A DNA stretch of 64,000 bases from Pseudisothecium myosuroides. Its lineage: Eukaryota > Streptophyta > Bryopsida > Hypnales > Lembophyllaceae. Under the pieces are notes generated by a model, which saw only the letters and a list, made by a program, of their open reading frames with translations, was not told the origin of the DNA and did no database searches. The stretch covers positions 13,764,001-13,828,000 of the forward strand of contig OX637293.1 in assembly GCA_951799445.1 (NCBI GenBank). The letters run 5' to 3'. The position numbers and the translations under genes were made by a program. This document shows positions 1 through 13,449 of the stretch, one piece after another (position 1 is the first letter of the stretch; every line of letters starts with the position of its first letter).

Positions 1-343
1 TGGATTTAATTGGTAGACTATCAAAATTCAAAGAAGAAAATGCAATAATCTATGTAGATTGCAATTTTTTTGTTAGTGACAAGAAATTTTACCATGTGTA
101 TCAAATGATATTTTCCACTACAATGTCAATACATTAGTGATTTTGCAATCACAAAAAGTGGGATTTCTATCAATTTTTATGATTTTTAGACTTTGCACCA
201 ATTTAACTCACCACATTTTAAAGATTTTACCATGGCCATATATATAATAATAATTTTTTATTATTTATAAAAAGTTATGGCTTCTTTTAAGATTTTACTA
301 TTTATCATCTAGTTACATTTTCTACGTGTCACATCATTTTTAA
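1..343. other. AT-rich non-coding DNA
   Basis: No gene, RNA or clear repeat is visible. The stretch ends in the TTAA target site (340-343) of the first element in the cluster that follows. Confidence 0.5.
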
Positions 344-1201
344 CCCCTAAAGGCCCAAGGCCTTTTTTCTACCAAGAAACACTCAAAACTGCCATTTCTA
401 TAGCAAAGAGTAAAAAAATTTGAAAAATGTTTTTTTTGCACATCTAACTGTAGGATCTTACACCTAACTAGTATAAGAATGTGTGGAAATTTTTCTAGAA
501 TTTTTGACCCCATAGATTGCAAGATATCTGCATTTAAAGTGAAAAAACAAATTTTTTAGCACATTGCAGGACTAGATTTTTTGACTTTAAACATTTTTAA
601 CTTAAAATTTTTGCACTACAAAATTTTGAGCTTTAAATCTTTATAGTGGAGGAATGAGTTGAGAATCTAGGAAAAAAAAATTCAAAAAAACTTAATTATC
701 ATTTAAAAAAAATTATTAAGTAGAAGTAGGTATAAGATAGAAGGAAAATCTAAAACATTCATACATTTTAAATGGATTTAAAATGCACTAATTCCAATGG
801 TGAGATTGTTCTAGCAAGTAAACTAAACCATGAAAAAACAAAATTGGAATTTAAAAAAAAAATTGCATTCAGAAATGAATCCTACAAGTTATTTTTTCAA
901 GAAGATGCTCTAACTGCCCGAAGAACAAGAATGCCGTAACTTTTTCATAACAAATTCAAATGAAATGAATCAAAGATTTCCAGATAGCCAAAAATATAAT
1001 CTATGAGAAAAAAAATATTAAAAAAAAAAATTCAATTTTCTGCAAATTTTTTTTGCTCCCCAGGCTGCCTCCGGTCCCCTGTTTTGAGCTTATTTGGTCA
1101 TAACTATAGTGTTCCTGGGCACCGATTGTGAAAAAATTATATTCTTTCAAAGCTTATCGGTTATTCTAGCTTCAAAAAGAATTTTCTATCTTCAAAAAAA
1201 G
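344..1201 (-). mobile_element. TTAA-type MITE, copy 1 (inverted, truncated)
   Basis: The left end is TTAA followed by CCCCTAAAGGCCCAAGG. Its interior is the reverse complement of copies 3 and 4, including the block that reads GCACCGATTGTGAAAAAA near 1120. It lacks the last roughly 80 bases because copy 2 begins at 1202. There is no coding capacity. TTAA flanks and a CCC-start terminus are typical of piggyBac-like elements; assignment to that superfamily is inference. Confidence 0.7.
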
Positions 1202-1205
1202 TTAA

Positions 1206-1869
1206 CCCCTAAAGGACTGTTGTTCCTTCAGGGGACAAATGCGTTTTTGGGTAGGTACCTACGGGCTAGAAATTTTTTGTGATTTTTCGAAACCTTTTTT
1301 GAAGATAGAAAAACTTGATAAGCTTTATGGAAATATAATTTTTTTTACAATCCGTGCCTGGGAACAAAAGTTATGACCAAATAAGCTCAAACAAGGGACG
1401 AGGGGCAGCTCGGGCAGCAAAAAAAAAATGGACGAAAATTTGAATTTTTTTTTTGGAACTTTTTTTTCTCATAGATTATATTTTTGTCTATCTAGAAGCT
1501 TTGATTCATTTCATTTGGATTTGTTATGAAAAAGTTATGGACATTCTTGTTTTTCAGGTAGTTCGAGCATCTTCTTGAAAAAAATAACTTGTAGAATTCA
1601 TTTTTGAATGCAATTTTTTCAATTTTTCAATTTTTTTTCATGGTCTAATTTACTTGCTAGAATAATCTCACCATTGGGATTAGTGCATTTTAATTCCATC
1701 TAAAATATATGAGTATTTTAGATTTCCTTCTATTTTGTACCTACTTCTACTTAACAATTTTTTTAAGAATGATAATTAAGATTTTTTGAATTTTTATTTT
1801 TTTCCTAGACTCTCAACTCAATTCTCCACTATAAAGATTTAAAGCTCAAAACTCTAAAGTGTAAAAATT
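1206..1869 (+). mobile_element. TTAA-type MITE, copy 2 (3' truncated)
   Basis: It starts after TTAA (1202-1205) with CCCCTAAAGGACTGTTG and follows copy 3 base for base in outline. It is cut at an internal TTAA, where copy 3 begins. It stands head to head with copy 1, so the junction at about 1200 is a large imperfect inverted repeat. Confidence 0.7.
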
Positions 1870-1873
1870 TTAA

Positions 1874-2796
1874 CCCCTACAGGACCATTGTCCCTATGGG
1901 GGACAAATGCGTTTTCGGGCAGGTGCCTACGGGCTGAAATTTTCTCCTGATTTTTTGAAACTTTTTTAGGAGGTAGAAAAGTTGATTAACTTCAAGGGAA
2001 TATAATTTTTTTCACAATCGGTGCCCAGGAAAAAAAGTTATGACCATATAAGCTCAAAACAGGGGACGGGGGCAGCTCGGGCAGCCAAAAAAATGGACAA
2101 AAATTTGAATTTTTTTTTTAATGTTTTTTTTCCTCATAGATTATATTTTTGGCTATCTGGAAAGCTTTGATTCATTTCATTTGGATATGTTATGAGAAAG
2201 TTATGGACATTCTTGTTTTTTGGGCAGTTAAAGCATCTTTTTGAAAAAAATAACTGTAGGATTCATTTCTGAATGCAATTTTTCAAATTTTTCAATTTTT
2301 TTTTTCATGGTTTAGTTTACTTGCTACAACAATCTCACCATTGGAATTAGTGCATTTTCATTCCACCTAAAATATATGAATATTTTAGATTTTCCTTCTA
2401 TCTTATACCTACATCTACTTAACAATTTTCTTAAGAATGATAATTAAGTTTTTTTTGAATTTTTTTTTTCTAGACTCTCAACTCAATTCTCCACTATAAA
2501 AATTAAAACCTTGAAACTCTGTAGTGCAAAAATTTTAAGTTAAAAATGTTTAAAGTCAAAAAATCTAGTCCCGCAATGTGTTGAAAAACTTGTTTTTTTC
2601 ACTTTAAATGCAAATATCTTGCAATCTGTGCGGTCAAAAATTCTAAAAACAATTCCACCCATTTTTATACTAGTTAGGTGTAAGATCCTACGGTTGGATG
2701 TGAAAAAAAAACATTTTTCAATTTTTTTTATTCTTTGCTATAGAAATGGCAGTTTTGAGTGTTTTTTGGCAGAAAAAAGGCCTTGGTCCTTAGGGA
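1874..2796 (+). mobile_element. TTAA-type MITE, copy 3 (full length)
   Basis: The 923-base element is flanked by TTAA at 1870-1873 and 2797-2800. Terminal inverted repeats are CCCCTACAGGACC at the left and GGTCCTTAGGGA at the right, slightly decayed. The interior is AT-rich with no transposase frame. Length agrees with copies 4 (919) and 5 (934). Confidence 0.8.
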
Positions 2797-2979
2797 TTAA
2801 GACTAGATCTGATTGTGCTTTAGATTTTAGTTCTAAGGTTTCAAGATTTGTTGGCAATTTCAATTCCATTTGATCACTTACAAGTTTTAATAATTTTAGC
2901 ACTTAAAATATCACATTTGGTGCCCTAAACTTTTTCAAAATAGGGAATATTACCATATTAGAAATTACTACAAATTTAA

Positions 2980-3898
2980 CCCCTAAAGTCTCGTTGTCTC
3001 CTCCAGGGACAAAATGGATTTCGGGCAGGCTTCTAAGGTCTCAATATTTGTCGTAATTTTTTGAATTTTTTGAGAAGATAGAGAATTACATTAGCTTTCT
3101 GAAAATGTAATTTTTATTTCAATCGGTGCCCGGGAGCAAAAGTTATGGCACAAAACCCCCAAATTTTAGTTTGGTGGGCAGAAAAAATCCCTCACAAATA
3201 CTTTAAATTAAATTTGTTTAAAATTTGTTTCATATAGATTTTATTTTTATCTACGTGGGAAGCTTTGATTCATTCCATTTGGATTTGTTATGCAAAAATT
3301 ATGGACAATCTTATTTTTTGAGCAATTAGAGCATCTTCTTGAAAAAATAACTTGTAGGATTCATTTTTGAACTCAATTTTGACAATTTAAAAAAAAAAAA
3401 GTTTCACAGGTTAAGATTTCTTGCTAGAACAATCTCACCGTTGAGATTATTGAATTTCAACTCTATCTTAGAGCTATTAATGATTTAATTTTTCCTTCAA
3501 TCTTGAACCTACTTCTACTTAATAATTTTTTGATGAATTAAAACTAATTTCTTTTTTTTTGAATTTTTTTTCCTAGATTCTCAACTCAATTCTTCATCAT
3601 GTAAAATTAAGAACTTAAAATCATTAGAGCAAAGATTTTAAGTTAAGAAGGTTCAAAGCCAAAAAATGTAGTTGAGCAAGGTGCAAAAAAACTTGATTCC
3701 TTCACTTTAAATGCAAATATCTTGCACTCTACATGGTCAAAGTTTCTGAAATTTTTTCTACAGAGTCTTATACTGGTCTAGAATAAGATCCTACAGATAC
3801 ATGTGCAAAAAAACACATTAATTTTTTTTTGCTCTTTGCTATAGAAATGGTAGTTTTGAGTGGTTTTTGATGGGAAAATGGCCTTGGGACTTTAGGGG
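2980..3898 (+). mobile_element. TTAA-type MITE, copy 4 (full length)
   Basis: The 919-base element is flanked by TTAA at 2976-2979 and 3899-3902, with termini CCCCTAAAGTCTC and GGGACTTTAGGGG. It is the best-preserved copy in the left cluster. It is non-coding and presumably mobilised in trans. Confidence 0.82.
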
Positions 3899-3902
3899 TT
3901 AA

Positions 3903-4439
3903 GATTAGGGATTCTAGTTTGTACATCTGAAGTCGTGATTAGGTGATCATTTTTTATACTTATCTCTACTAAATCCACCACTTCCCAACACTATTTTGTA
4001 ACCTATTAAATACAATATCCAAAATTGAAATTCAACTCCAAATTACACTCATGAAATACCATTGCAAAGATTTTTTTAGCTTCTTAAGGATATATCATTG
4101 TATCATCTAATTTGGATTAAAATTCCACTAGCAAAGATCTATTAAAAGAATTTGATATGTAGCATTACTTTCTAAAAACCATCACACTTGAAAATTACTT
4201 TGATTAATTAAAAGGTAATCCTAATCCTTCCTTTGTTTCCCCATACTTAGAACATCTACCAAAACACACTTTGACTCTTCATAACTTTAATTTGCATACA
4301 GTATCCAAATGATGCTTCTTTGGTGCGTTGGAAGCCTCTTTTCACTTGCCAATATGAAAACAAAAAAAGATGAAAATTTGATCATTCTAATAATAGTATT
4401 ATAACTAGGTACAATAATAAAAAGTGGCGGTTTTAGGAA
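3903..4439. other. AT-rich intergenic DNA
   Basis: No convincing gene or repeat is visible. Short open frames here lack splice-compatible neighbours and recognisable protein features. Confidence 0.4.
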
Positions 4440-5727
4440 TACCCACCTCAATACAACCGCAACCCACATCAATGAGAAGTTGAGCACGAAGCACAACTGC
4501 AATAGCTTGACCTGGATCAAAGATGGTGACAACCTGGCTACAACCCATGTCCAAGACCCAAGACTGGAGCAAGCTGACCACAAGTCCACAACACATGACT
4601 GTGACATTCAACCTCGATTCAAGACTGTAAAAGCCCGACCACAATCCATGACCATGACATCCAACCTCGATTCAAGACGGTAAAAGTCTAACCAAAACTA
4701 GTTCAAAATGATCTTAAACTATTCTAGTGATGGCCAGGTGGTAGGGACTTCCAATAGAATCCATGAGGTTTCCGGGATTCAACTTCCCATGTTGCAATGC
4801 TAATGTGAGGCTCTTCGTGCTGGCGCACGAGTAGGAGGTTTATCCCTTCACTTGTTCTTGATGGGAATTAGATCCATGGTTTGCCATGACGATGTCAGGT
4901 TTGTCCTAGCTTCGGCCCTTCAAGATAGCGGATTTTTTTTGGGCAATTTTTTGCTCAAATTTTTTTTAAATTTTTTCTAAGGAATCTTTGGCAAAATATT
5001 CTTGTTTTCAATGGATGAAATTGTGTGTTTGCTACCAAATTTTAGGACAATATCGCTCAAATTTGGATGAATGTACATCATTTTGGATGACTAAAAGAAA
5101 TTTCATCCATAGATTGCAAGTTTCATTCATTTCTACGGATGTAAATAGCTTCATCTTTCCAAAGAATATCGCTTTCTGTACTGCTTAAATTACATGAAAA
5201 AAAAAACCCTGCTCCAAGACCGTATGTTTAAAAAAAACACCAAAAAAAAACACGACTACAACGACATCCGACCTCGATTCAAAGACCGTGAAAGCCCGAA
5301 CACAACCCATGACCGCGACATTCCGAGACCGTGAAAGTCGGACCACAACCCAAGACCGAGGAAGCGTTCGTCACGTATGTGAAGGGTCGAGTTCGTTTTG
5401 CAGCGCGGACCTGACGGAGCGTTGCGATGGCCCTTCATCAATGCGCCATCTAGACTTCTTATTATTACACATAACTTATTTCGTTTTTCCAATTTCATCA
5501 TCAACAATCTCATCGTCTTGCATCTTCAAAACCCAGAAAATCTTCTCACTCTGGATCTAAGCGTGCAGCTGCGGACAACAAGGAACAATAGCTTAGGGCG
5601 ACGAAAATTTTTAGAGACGGCGAAAATTCAAGCGTTGTTGCGATCGAACATTTGGAGAACTACTCAGGATTTTTTTTTCATTTTTCATAGTTTGGATTCT
5701 CGAGTCAGGGTTGATCGGAAGCCGGTC
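4440..5727. repeat. Short dispersed repeat in the LUC7 upstream region
   Basis: A phrase built on GACCACAACCCATGACC and CCAACCTCGATTCAAGAC recurs at about 4540-4690 and again at 5260-5375, in the same orientation. The second group sits some 350 bases upstream of the LUC7 start codon and may lie in its promoter or 5' leader. No TATA box or transcription start can be assigned. Confidence 0.5.
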
Positions 5728-8700
5728 ATGGATGCGTTTCGGAAGCAGTTAGATGCCTTGATGGGGGCGAACCGCAATGGCGATGTGTTGGAGGTGAAGC
5801 GGAACTACTGGGACCGCGATGTGTGTCGCCTGTATCTCACGGGGCTCTGTCCTCACGATCTCTTCCAACTTACGGTGCGCTGGGAAGCTTGGATTATTTT
5901 TTAGGGTTTCAGTTGCACCAGTGGTTATTAATGGATTTTATTAATGAGCTCGATTCTTTGTTTCGTGGCTAGGGTGTTGAATATTTCGTTGATCATAAGA
6001 GATTAGCTTTGGTGAGAAGCATTAGAGCTCTCAGTGGTCTTAATTTCGGGGAATAGGCGCAGGAAAGAATTTTTATGTAGTCTTTTGGACTGTTTGTATT
6101 TCCGAAAATATGAGGGGGATTGTGCGGAATAACGTTGCTATCTGCGGTTTGCAGAAAATGGACCTCGGGCCGTGCTCGAAAGTGCACTCTTTGCAACTGC
6201 GAAAAGAGTATCTTTTTTCAGTGTTTCGTTTATTTTGGAGACTTCAATTTTTTTCTGTTATTATCATGTTTTGTGCTTTTTTTTCCCCATGAAGGTTAGA
6301 CCTCAACCGCAATTAGGTATGAGGAAGCAAAGACAAATGGGAAGGACAATTATGATCGGGACTTGGAGGATTGTTTGGAGAAGCACATCATTGAGTGTGA
6401 CCGCAAAATTCAACGCGCTTTGAAACGACTCGAAGATGATGACGCAGGTGCGGCCACTGCAATTGCTGTTTCGGAGGTGACAAAGGTTTGTTCATCATTT
6501 CTGTTACAATCTTACGTGGATTCAATTCCGGATCGAGGAAGCATCTGAATGAAAGTTACTGAGGGTTCCAGACTCCAGAACATTGTTAAGACATTATGAT
6601 TCGTTCTCGGGTCCGGAGAGTTGGAAATGTTGGAAACAGTTGGAAATGTTTTCTATGTTCCGGATTTGAATCTGTTGCCCTCTTTGCTAATTTTGTCACT
6701 GTTGGATACCCAGTCTCCTGAGGCGTCGGAGTACACCCGACAAATTAAAGAGAAGCTTAAATCCGCAGAGTATTTGGGTAAGTTTCGTTTTCTGTATTAA
6801 AAATGACGGAGTCTATTTCAAATAATAGAGTGTTATAGGATAGTGTATTTTTGTATTGTCTTCCAAAATATCTTTCATCTTCCTTCATGATTTGCTATTT
6901 CTATGTGTAGATCTTGATGGGCGAAGTGACGATAAAATTCGAATCATGGAAGTTGTTCAAGAACTTCAAACCAAGCGTGCAGATAAACAGGTTATATTAT
7001 ACCTTCCTGTTTGTTGGTTTGTTTACTTTTACAGATGTTGTTGTCTTCTATTTGACTCTTTAGCAATTCTGAAGGAACATTATTCCGGACAGGAAAGTAC
7101 AAATTGAAGTGTTTCTTACATTGCAAACGCAACTTTGTATGGTGCTAAGCGGGATGTGATAAGCAGTGACAAGATTTTCATAATCAGCATATGTTCGACA
7201 TATGAACATATATGTGGATGCTTCTAAATCTTCATTTGGTGACATCACTATTTACATAAAGATATTTTTTCATAATTTTAATATTGGTCAACATAGTTGA
7301 TTGCAGGCTATGTCTTTACTGGAGGCTTTCAACAAAGACAGAGCTTTGATGCCACAGCCGCTGGCCAATCCACCTCCTCTCGCTCCGCTACCTTCACTTG
7401 TGACCTTGCCACCCGATGCTCGAACACAGGAAATGATAAAGGAGAAACTGAAGAAAGCTGAGGAATTGGGTATGTAATAATTATATGGAATACTCAGTGT
7501 CGCAATCTATACGTGTTGCTTGGCAGGCACTGTATGTGCTGAGATCACGCTTATCAAGCTTATATTTTGTTATGAACAGGGGAGCTCGGGATGGTGGATG
7601 AGGCACAGAAAGCAATGGAGGAAGCTGAGGCTTTGAAAAAGGTACAAGTCTTCGTCTCTTATATTATCGAAGTCAGCATAATCTTGGAAAGCTTAGGGGA
7701 TGCACGGGCTACTCGTTGTCATTTATAGAAACTGTCTAAGCACTTCTGTAATGTTCTAAGTTATGTGGCAATCATGATTACACGTTTTGGTTGTCATGGG
7801 TTGATAGTGCATTTGCAAAATTGAAATAAATTTTCATGATGATGGTATAGTAATGGTAATTATTGGTGATTTGGCAGCTGGGAGCCAGACAAGAGGCGCT
7901 TACCGATCCTGCTAAGCTGCTAGCTCCAGAAGTTCGCATTGTGAGTGTCTTTCCTAACTTCTTATTCCACGCTTTGATGCTCATTTTGGTTTCCTCTATT
8001 TGTTAGAAACTCTCTGATTGTTTTCACTCTTTGTGCCTTTTTTTCTGATTACTTTTCTTCTCACAACAAGAAGTACATCCTGAGAGTGTGCAGACTGATC
8101 AGAAGCTGAGAGTGTGTGATATTTGTGGAGCTTTTTTAAGCATCTATGACAGGTATGTTCTGGAAAGAGATTGCTGGTATTGACTGGTCCTTAAGCATCT
8201 AGAAATCTTAAATGAAGTTCAAAAGTTCAGTGCATTTTGGTTCTACTTCGTCGGGAAAATGAAACTCAGTGGATCAAGGTACTGCCCCTCAGACGAGTTA
8301 ACGTTGAATCAGCGCCTCAAGCTACACATTTTCCTAAGTTAAATACCCATGTTGGTGTTTGGCAGCGAACTTGTCTTGAGTTAATGAAGATGATGATGAC
8401 ATTCCACCTTGTAGACTGTATGTATTATGCATCTCATTTACTTTCTCAAGCTTGCCCCTTTGCACTTACACCCGTTGACAATGTTGTCGGGTTCTACTAC
8501 CAGTGCATAGTTCCCTGCTTTCAATGTATTTGGAGTGATGGTATTTATTATTCTCTTATGTGACATGTGTGGATCCTTCTATCTACTGGCTGTGGACAGC
8601 TAAGATTTAAAAATTGCTCCTCCACGTATTGCTCCTAGAGCAGTGGTTTTCATGATCAGTGCTTTTAATTCTTTCAGTGACCGTCGCCTCGCGGACCATT

Positions 8701-11268
8701 TCGGAGGGAAGCTGCATTTGGGTTATATGCAGATTCGTGAGAAGCTTGTTGACTTGCGGGTAAGTTTCCTTTTTAAAACCCTATGTTGTCGAAGCAAAGT
8801 AATTGCGTGTTATTGTCTCTTCTAGTGCTACAGAGAGGAGAGTACAAGTGCTGTGGCTTGCTAGAAGAGTCCGACGTGTGGGCGGTTCTGCTCTTTTTCA
8901 TCCACAGTCGTATTATGTTTTCTTTTTGTGAATTGAAGTCAACGTGCTCCGCACTTTGTCACTTAATTATGCGGTTTCTATGAACTTTTAGAAATCGTAA
9001 GAGTTTGCGTTAATGGGAGGTGAGGAATCCACTGGACCCCTTACAAACCGCGATTACCGGTGTGGATGAGCTCTTTTGTATTGTCATTTATGTCATCTCT
9101 CTCCACAATTAGCTATGTTCTCTGAGCTTCATGTCAGTGGCAAATATACAATATTTCGGCTTTAAGTTTTACAACCTGAAAAGTGTCTGGATAGTTAAAC
9201 TTGTAGTAATGCTGTTTCTCATCGTTGTAATTTTCTTGCTTTAAGCATCTTACCATGGAGCTTGAGATTTGTGCATCATTGGGTTGGTAGTTATTACCGA
9301 TTGTATTGTGCAAGTCATGTTCTTTACGGCCGGACGTTATATCAAATAGATATAGGAATCGAACTACTGTTTTAAAGTTGTGGCACATAATAACGATCCT
9401 TATTAAGATGAAGTATCGTAACTTTTGCTGTCTGGTCTATGACCTAGCCTTCCATTCTGGATCCGGCAGGATGGGCATCCTATCAGACTAAGCTTGAAAG
9501 TTTGCACGAATTGAGTAACTATGAAGTTCTTAGGATGAGTTTGGCACCTGCAGACTCATGGACAAACTTTCGTTGCACCACTTGGCAGCCTCTTATTCAG
9601 TAGGCAACCTCGGTCAGTCATCTCGTCTGCGGTTACTTGTCATACCAATCAGCATCTGCGTCCATTCATTTTTTGTAAGCTCATTTTACCAGGCACTGTC
9701 TGATGGAGAAATGTGAGCATGGCATCGGGAAGATTTTCTGCAGTAGTGATGGCGTCTTCAATCTGTTGTTGACTATGGCTCGGAACATCTAGATAGAAAT
9801 TTGCTTGGCCATTTACTTGTCAAATTTGCCGTAGGGCTCTAATTTTTATGCTGTGCATTCCCTGTCTAAGAAGGAATGTTTTTGGGTTCCAACAGGCTGA
9901 GCGAGCTGCCAGGAAAGTGGAGCCTGTGGACAATGAAAAGTGAGTTATTTTCCTCCAAGAATGCTTTTCACAAGTGGTGAAGCGGACACAATGATTAGTT
10001 CTTATAATCGTTGCTTGTGTATCCAATATTTTCCACTCTTAACACGTAAGTGGTCAATCTGAAAATGGAAAATCCACTTTGGAATCTAATAGTTAATTTA
10101 TCGACAGAAAATGTAGGAAATGGTTCCTTCTTTCCATTGGTACATTCGTCACCTTCCTTGAAGTTTTTTAATGATTTGCTTCAACTCCTTTTGGTTTGGG
10201 AATAGCCACTTTCTGGTCCTTTAGGCACGTACGGGTTATCGACATAAGTGTGCAACTTGATCGATGTTTGATGAATATGATTGATCAGGCCTCGAGAACC
10301 GAGTAAAGCTCGCTCCATGAGCAGAGACAGGGAAAGAGAACGAGACACTGATCGTGACCGAGAGAAAGAGAAGGAAGTTGAAAGAGAGCGTGAACGTGAT
10401 CGTGAGAGGGACCGCACCCGTGGTCGTGAGAAGGAACGAGGCCGTGACTACCGTGGTGGGGGTGGAAGGGAAAGGGACAGAGAACAGGAACGTGATCGTG
10501 GAAGGTCGGATCGTGATTACGACAGCCGAAGTCGCAGAAGGTCAGTTGCGCACTATGTTGATAGATATCAGTTTATGAAGCTTTGTTTACTTTTGGTTAA
10601 TTTGTTCCTGGATTATTCTGGTTCATTATGTGATTTTATATCTCTTTCATCCTTGATGCAGATCGCGGTCCCGCTCCAGGGAACGTTCAAGGGATAGAGA
10701 TAGGAGCGATCGGTACAGGTAGGTTACTATTTCGGGCCCTCTTGTACCTCGACAACTTGTCTCAAAGAAACCTATAAGGGACTGGGTACTATAGGCATTT
10801 TATTACATATTTTGAAGTGTGATTTTTGGGAGTTGTATTGAGCTATGGAGAGATGCTTGGGTACCAGAGCCAAATCTGTTGAGATTAGATTTTTATTATT
10901 ATGAACGAATTTCTCATGCGATTTCAAAGTGGGAAGTTGTAGACCACTACAAGTGACAGTAGACAATTTCATTTCCAATCAAAGATCAGCCAGTATAGAC
11001 ATTTAGCCAAATCATGCTTATTCCCAAATTAGCCAACCAAATTTATGAATAGATGAGTTCGCTGCTGGTAACAGGGTTTAGTTTAGGAGACAAAATCAGG
11101 TCCCCAACGGTTTTAGTATCCTCTTGAGAGTTCCTTGGTTTGTTTCTGCACCCTACCTCATTTCTTTGAGTTGCATGACTCGAGGATTTGGGTTTTGACA
11201 TCTGTGGAGCTGAATTAAGATAATGTGATGACTGATGCAGACGACACGACAGGTACGATCGTTACTGA
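5728..11268 (+). CDS. LUC7L: LUC7-like U1 snRNP-associated splicing factor
   Basis: Fourteen exons join in phase to 440 aa: 5728-5874, 6155-6207, 6317-6485, 6714-6777, 6911-6990, 7307-7469, 7580-7641, 7878-7940, 8094-8152, 8678-8759, 9896-9939, 10289-10540, 10662-10718, 11241-11268. Visible domains are an N-terminal MDAFRKQLDALMG helix, a CCCH finger (C33, C41, C56, H60), a charged coiled-coil middle, and a C2H2 finger (C275, C278, H294, H300) in the LUC7 signature DRRLADHFGGKLHLGY. The tail is rich in RE, RD and RS repeats. In yeast and metazoans LUC7 proteins bind U1 snRNP and stabilise 5' splice-site choice, acting in the nucleus. Length and order fit plant LUC7 proteins. Every intron is GT-AG. 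The exon 9 start after the AG at 8092-8093 was chosen because it alone keeps phase and gives the conserved TDQKLRVCDICGAF. This is a host housekeeping gene and the best evidence for lineage. Confidence 0.95.
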
Positions 11269-12348
11269 GATTTATAACCAAGCATAAGCGATCAACTTGT
11301 TCTAGAACCTGAGCATGATTCATTTATGTTCTCTTGGATGTCATAGTGAAGTATACTTCCTAGTGGACTTGGAGACTTAAGTTTGCCATGTTCATAGTTT
11401 GGATCTCCAAGGATTTTGTACATTCCAGAACCTATTGTCATCGCCAGACTTGCGCTGGCAGCTTGTGCTTTGTAGTCCCACCTGTTTGAGGGGCAGAGTG
11501 TGTACTAAATGGGGAGTAGCAACTAGGCGTTCAGACTTGCCATGCGGCAGTCCAACAGCTAGACTTCTTAAATCATGTACTACGTGTGACTAATGTGGGC
11601 ATTTTAAATGTAAACCTCTCTGTCTTCATGGTCGTGCACCTCTTTGCAATGAGCATTTTGGTGATCCAAGTTGATCTTTGTATAATTGTGATGTCATGCA
11701 ATTTGTTTAATTTGACGTCGGTGGAGTATCCCGTATATGCCGTCCTTCCAAAATGAGTCACTGTACATGGTGTGATGGCCTGAGTTGGAAGGGTGAACTT
11801 CCGTTATGAACTATGAAGGTTTCAATCCAATTGATTTTCATGCATAGTATCTAGTTCATATTTTTGGTATCCCCAGTATCTACCGTATTTTATACCCTAG
11901 CTGTGTTTTATTTTTTGCCTCTGTTTTTGTTGGAGTACCTGCAGCCATTACTTTCTTAGCAAAAGCATTCAAACCTAGATTCATTCGATTTACACGAGTA
12001 GTATGTTACCCGCCCAACTTCTGTAGCTTGGAAGGAGGTTGTCTTCTGCAGGTGCGTCTGGGTGGAATTTGGCCACGGAATTCTCAAGGCCTATACAACC
12101 GCAAAATATGGGCATCTTGTGCACTGCACACCTGCAAACTGTGCATCCTTTCAAAAGGATGATCATCTATTTGCTCAAGAAGATTTTTTGCAGTTTTTTC
12201 TGATTATACTTTTAACCTTGAAAGATAGACCCATGTCCATGAGATTCAGACCTTACCAATCCCAACATTCAACAACATAGAAGCAGTGATCGAGGACATC
12301 ATGAGGACCAGCATGATCTCCAAAAAGATGCTAGCTGAACAACAGAGA
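11269..12348. other. LUC7 3' region and intergenic DNA
   Basis: This holds the presumed 3' UTR and downstream DNA. No further gene is supported. A short open stretch at about 12270-12400 reads like an exon fragment (IEDIMRTSMISKKMLAEQQ) but lacks a start or a clear partner. Confidence 0.4.
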
Positions 12349-13449
12349 TTAGTGCACAACCTGATGTTCATTTCAATTCAGTGCCATTACCCAAGGGAGA
12401 AAGATAGGAAACTAATTTGAATTTAACCCCTAAAGGTCCAAACACTGTTTTTTGACAACATAGCGATTTTGGGTAGCTCATTATGAGTGGAGTATTTATT
12501 TTTTTTCTTTGAAATTTTCACACAAGATGTGTCCGAGGAGTAGCTTTAAGACCCAACAATTTTCATAACATTTGACTACATGGTTAAAAAGTTATTGTAT
12601 AATATGTAATTTTTGGTGTACGGCGGGCAGTCCGGGCAGCTCAAAAAAATTCTTTAAAAATCATTTTTTTTAAAAATAAAAATTTGAAATTGGTTCTTTA
12701 GATTTATATGTACGTGGAAAGCTTTAAATCATTCCATTTGGATTAATGAGTCAAAAGTTATGAGGATTCTTAGTTTGAGGGTAGTTATGGAATCTCTACT
12801 ATAAAATAAACTTTGAAGTCCTTTATTTCACTCAATTTTCAATATTTTTGAAAAAAAATAAAAACATTGGATGTAGATTATTTATAACAACATTACAACC
12901 GTTGGGATTGGCATTTTTCAATTCCATAAATAAATTCTTAACAATTTAGTGTTTTGAATCACTCTCTACTTCTTTCTACTTACTATTTTTTTCTTATATG
13001 TTGTGCAATTCCAAATGATCTGAAATTTTTTAAGCAAGTAGCCAACTTGCCTAGAAGAATGAATCCAAGAGTAACCACCATTTGGGGCATTTTTTCATAC
13101 AAATGTGACCTTGTGAAGTGCAGCTGCCCGGATTTTCGCAGGGACAAAAAAAGGGTTTTTATCAATTCAAATGCTAATATCTTCTTATCCGCATGGTGGA
13201 AAATTCTGAAATTTTTTCCACATCTTCTCAAACCAATTTTCTATAAGATCTTACGGTTACATGTGTCCAAAAATATTTTTTTTCTAAAGTTTAGTACTTG
13301 TATTAGAAATGGCAGTTTTGGAGCGGTTTTGGTGAAAACATAGTCTCTGACCTTTAGGGGTTAACATTTTTAGTGCACAACCTGATGTTCATTTCAAGTC
13401 AGTACCATTCATACAAGGGAGAAAGATAGGAAACTAATTTAAATTTAAC
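12349..13449 (+). repeat. About 78-base direct repeats flanking the fifth MITE
   Basis: The segment starting TTAGTGCACAACCTGATG occurs at 12349-12425 and again at 13370-13449 with few differences, running up to AGGAAACTAATTT. The two copies bracket the TTAA element almost exactly. They are far longer than a normal target duplication. Confidence 0.75.
12427..13360 (+). mobile_element. TTAA-type MITE, copy 5 (full length)
   Basis: The 934-base element is flanked by TTAA at 12423-12426 and 13361-13364, with terminal inverted repeats CCCCTAAAGGTC and GACCTTTAGGGG that extend imperfectly inward for about 40 bases. It is non-coding and about 9 kb from the other copies, confirming a mobile family. 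Confidence 0.85.

Noticed and set aside
5398..5904. A longer + strand frame including the LUC7 start
   Set aside because: The upstream codons are in the 5' leader and the frame ends in intron 1; the LUC7 ATG at 5728 gives the family N-terminus.
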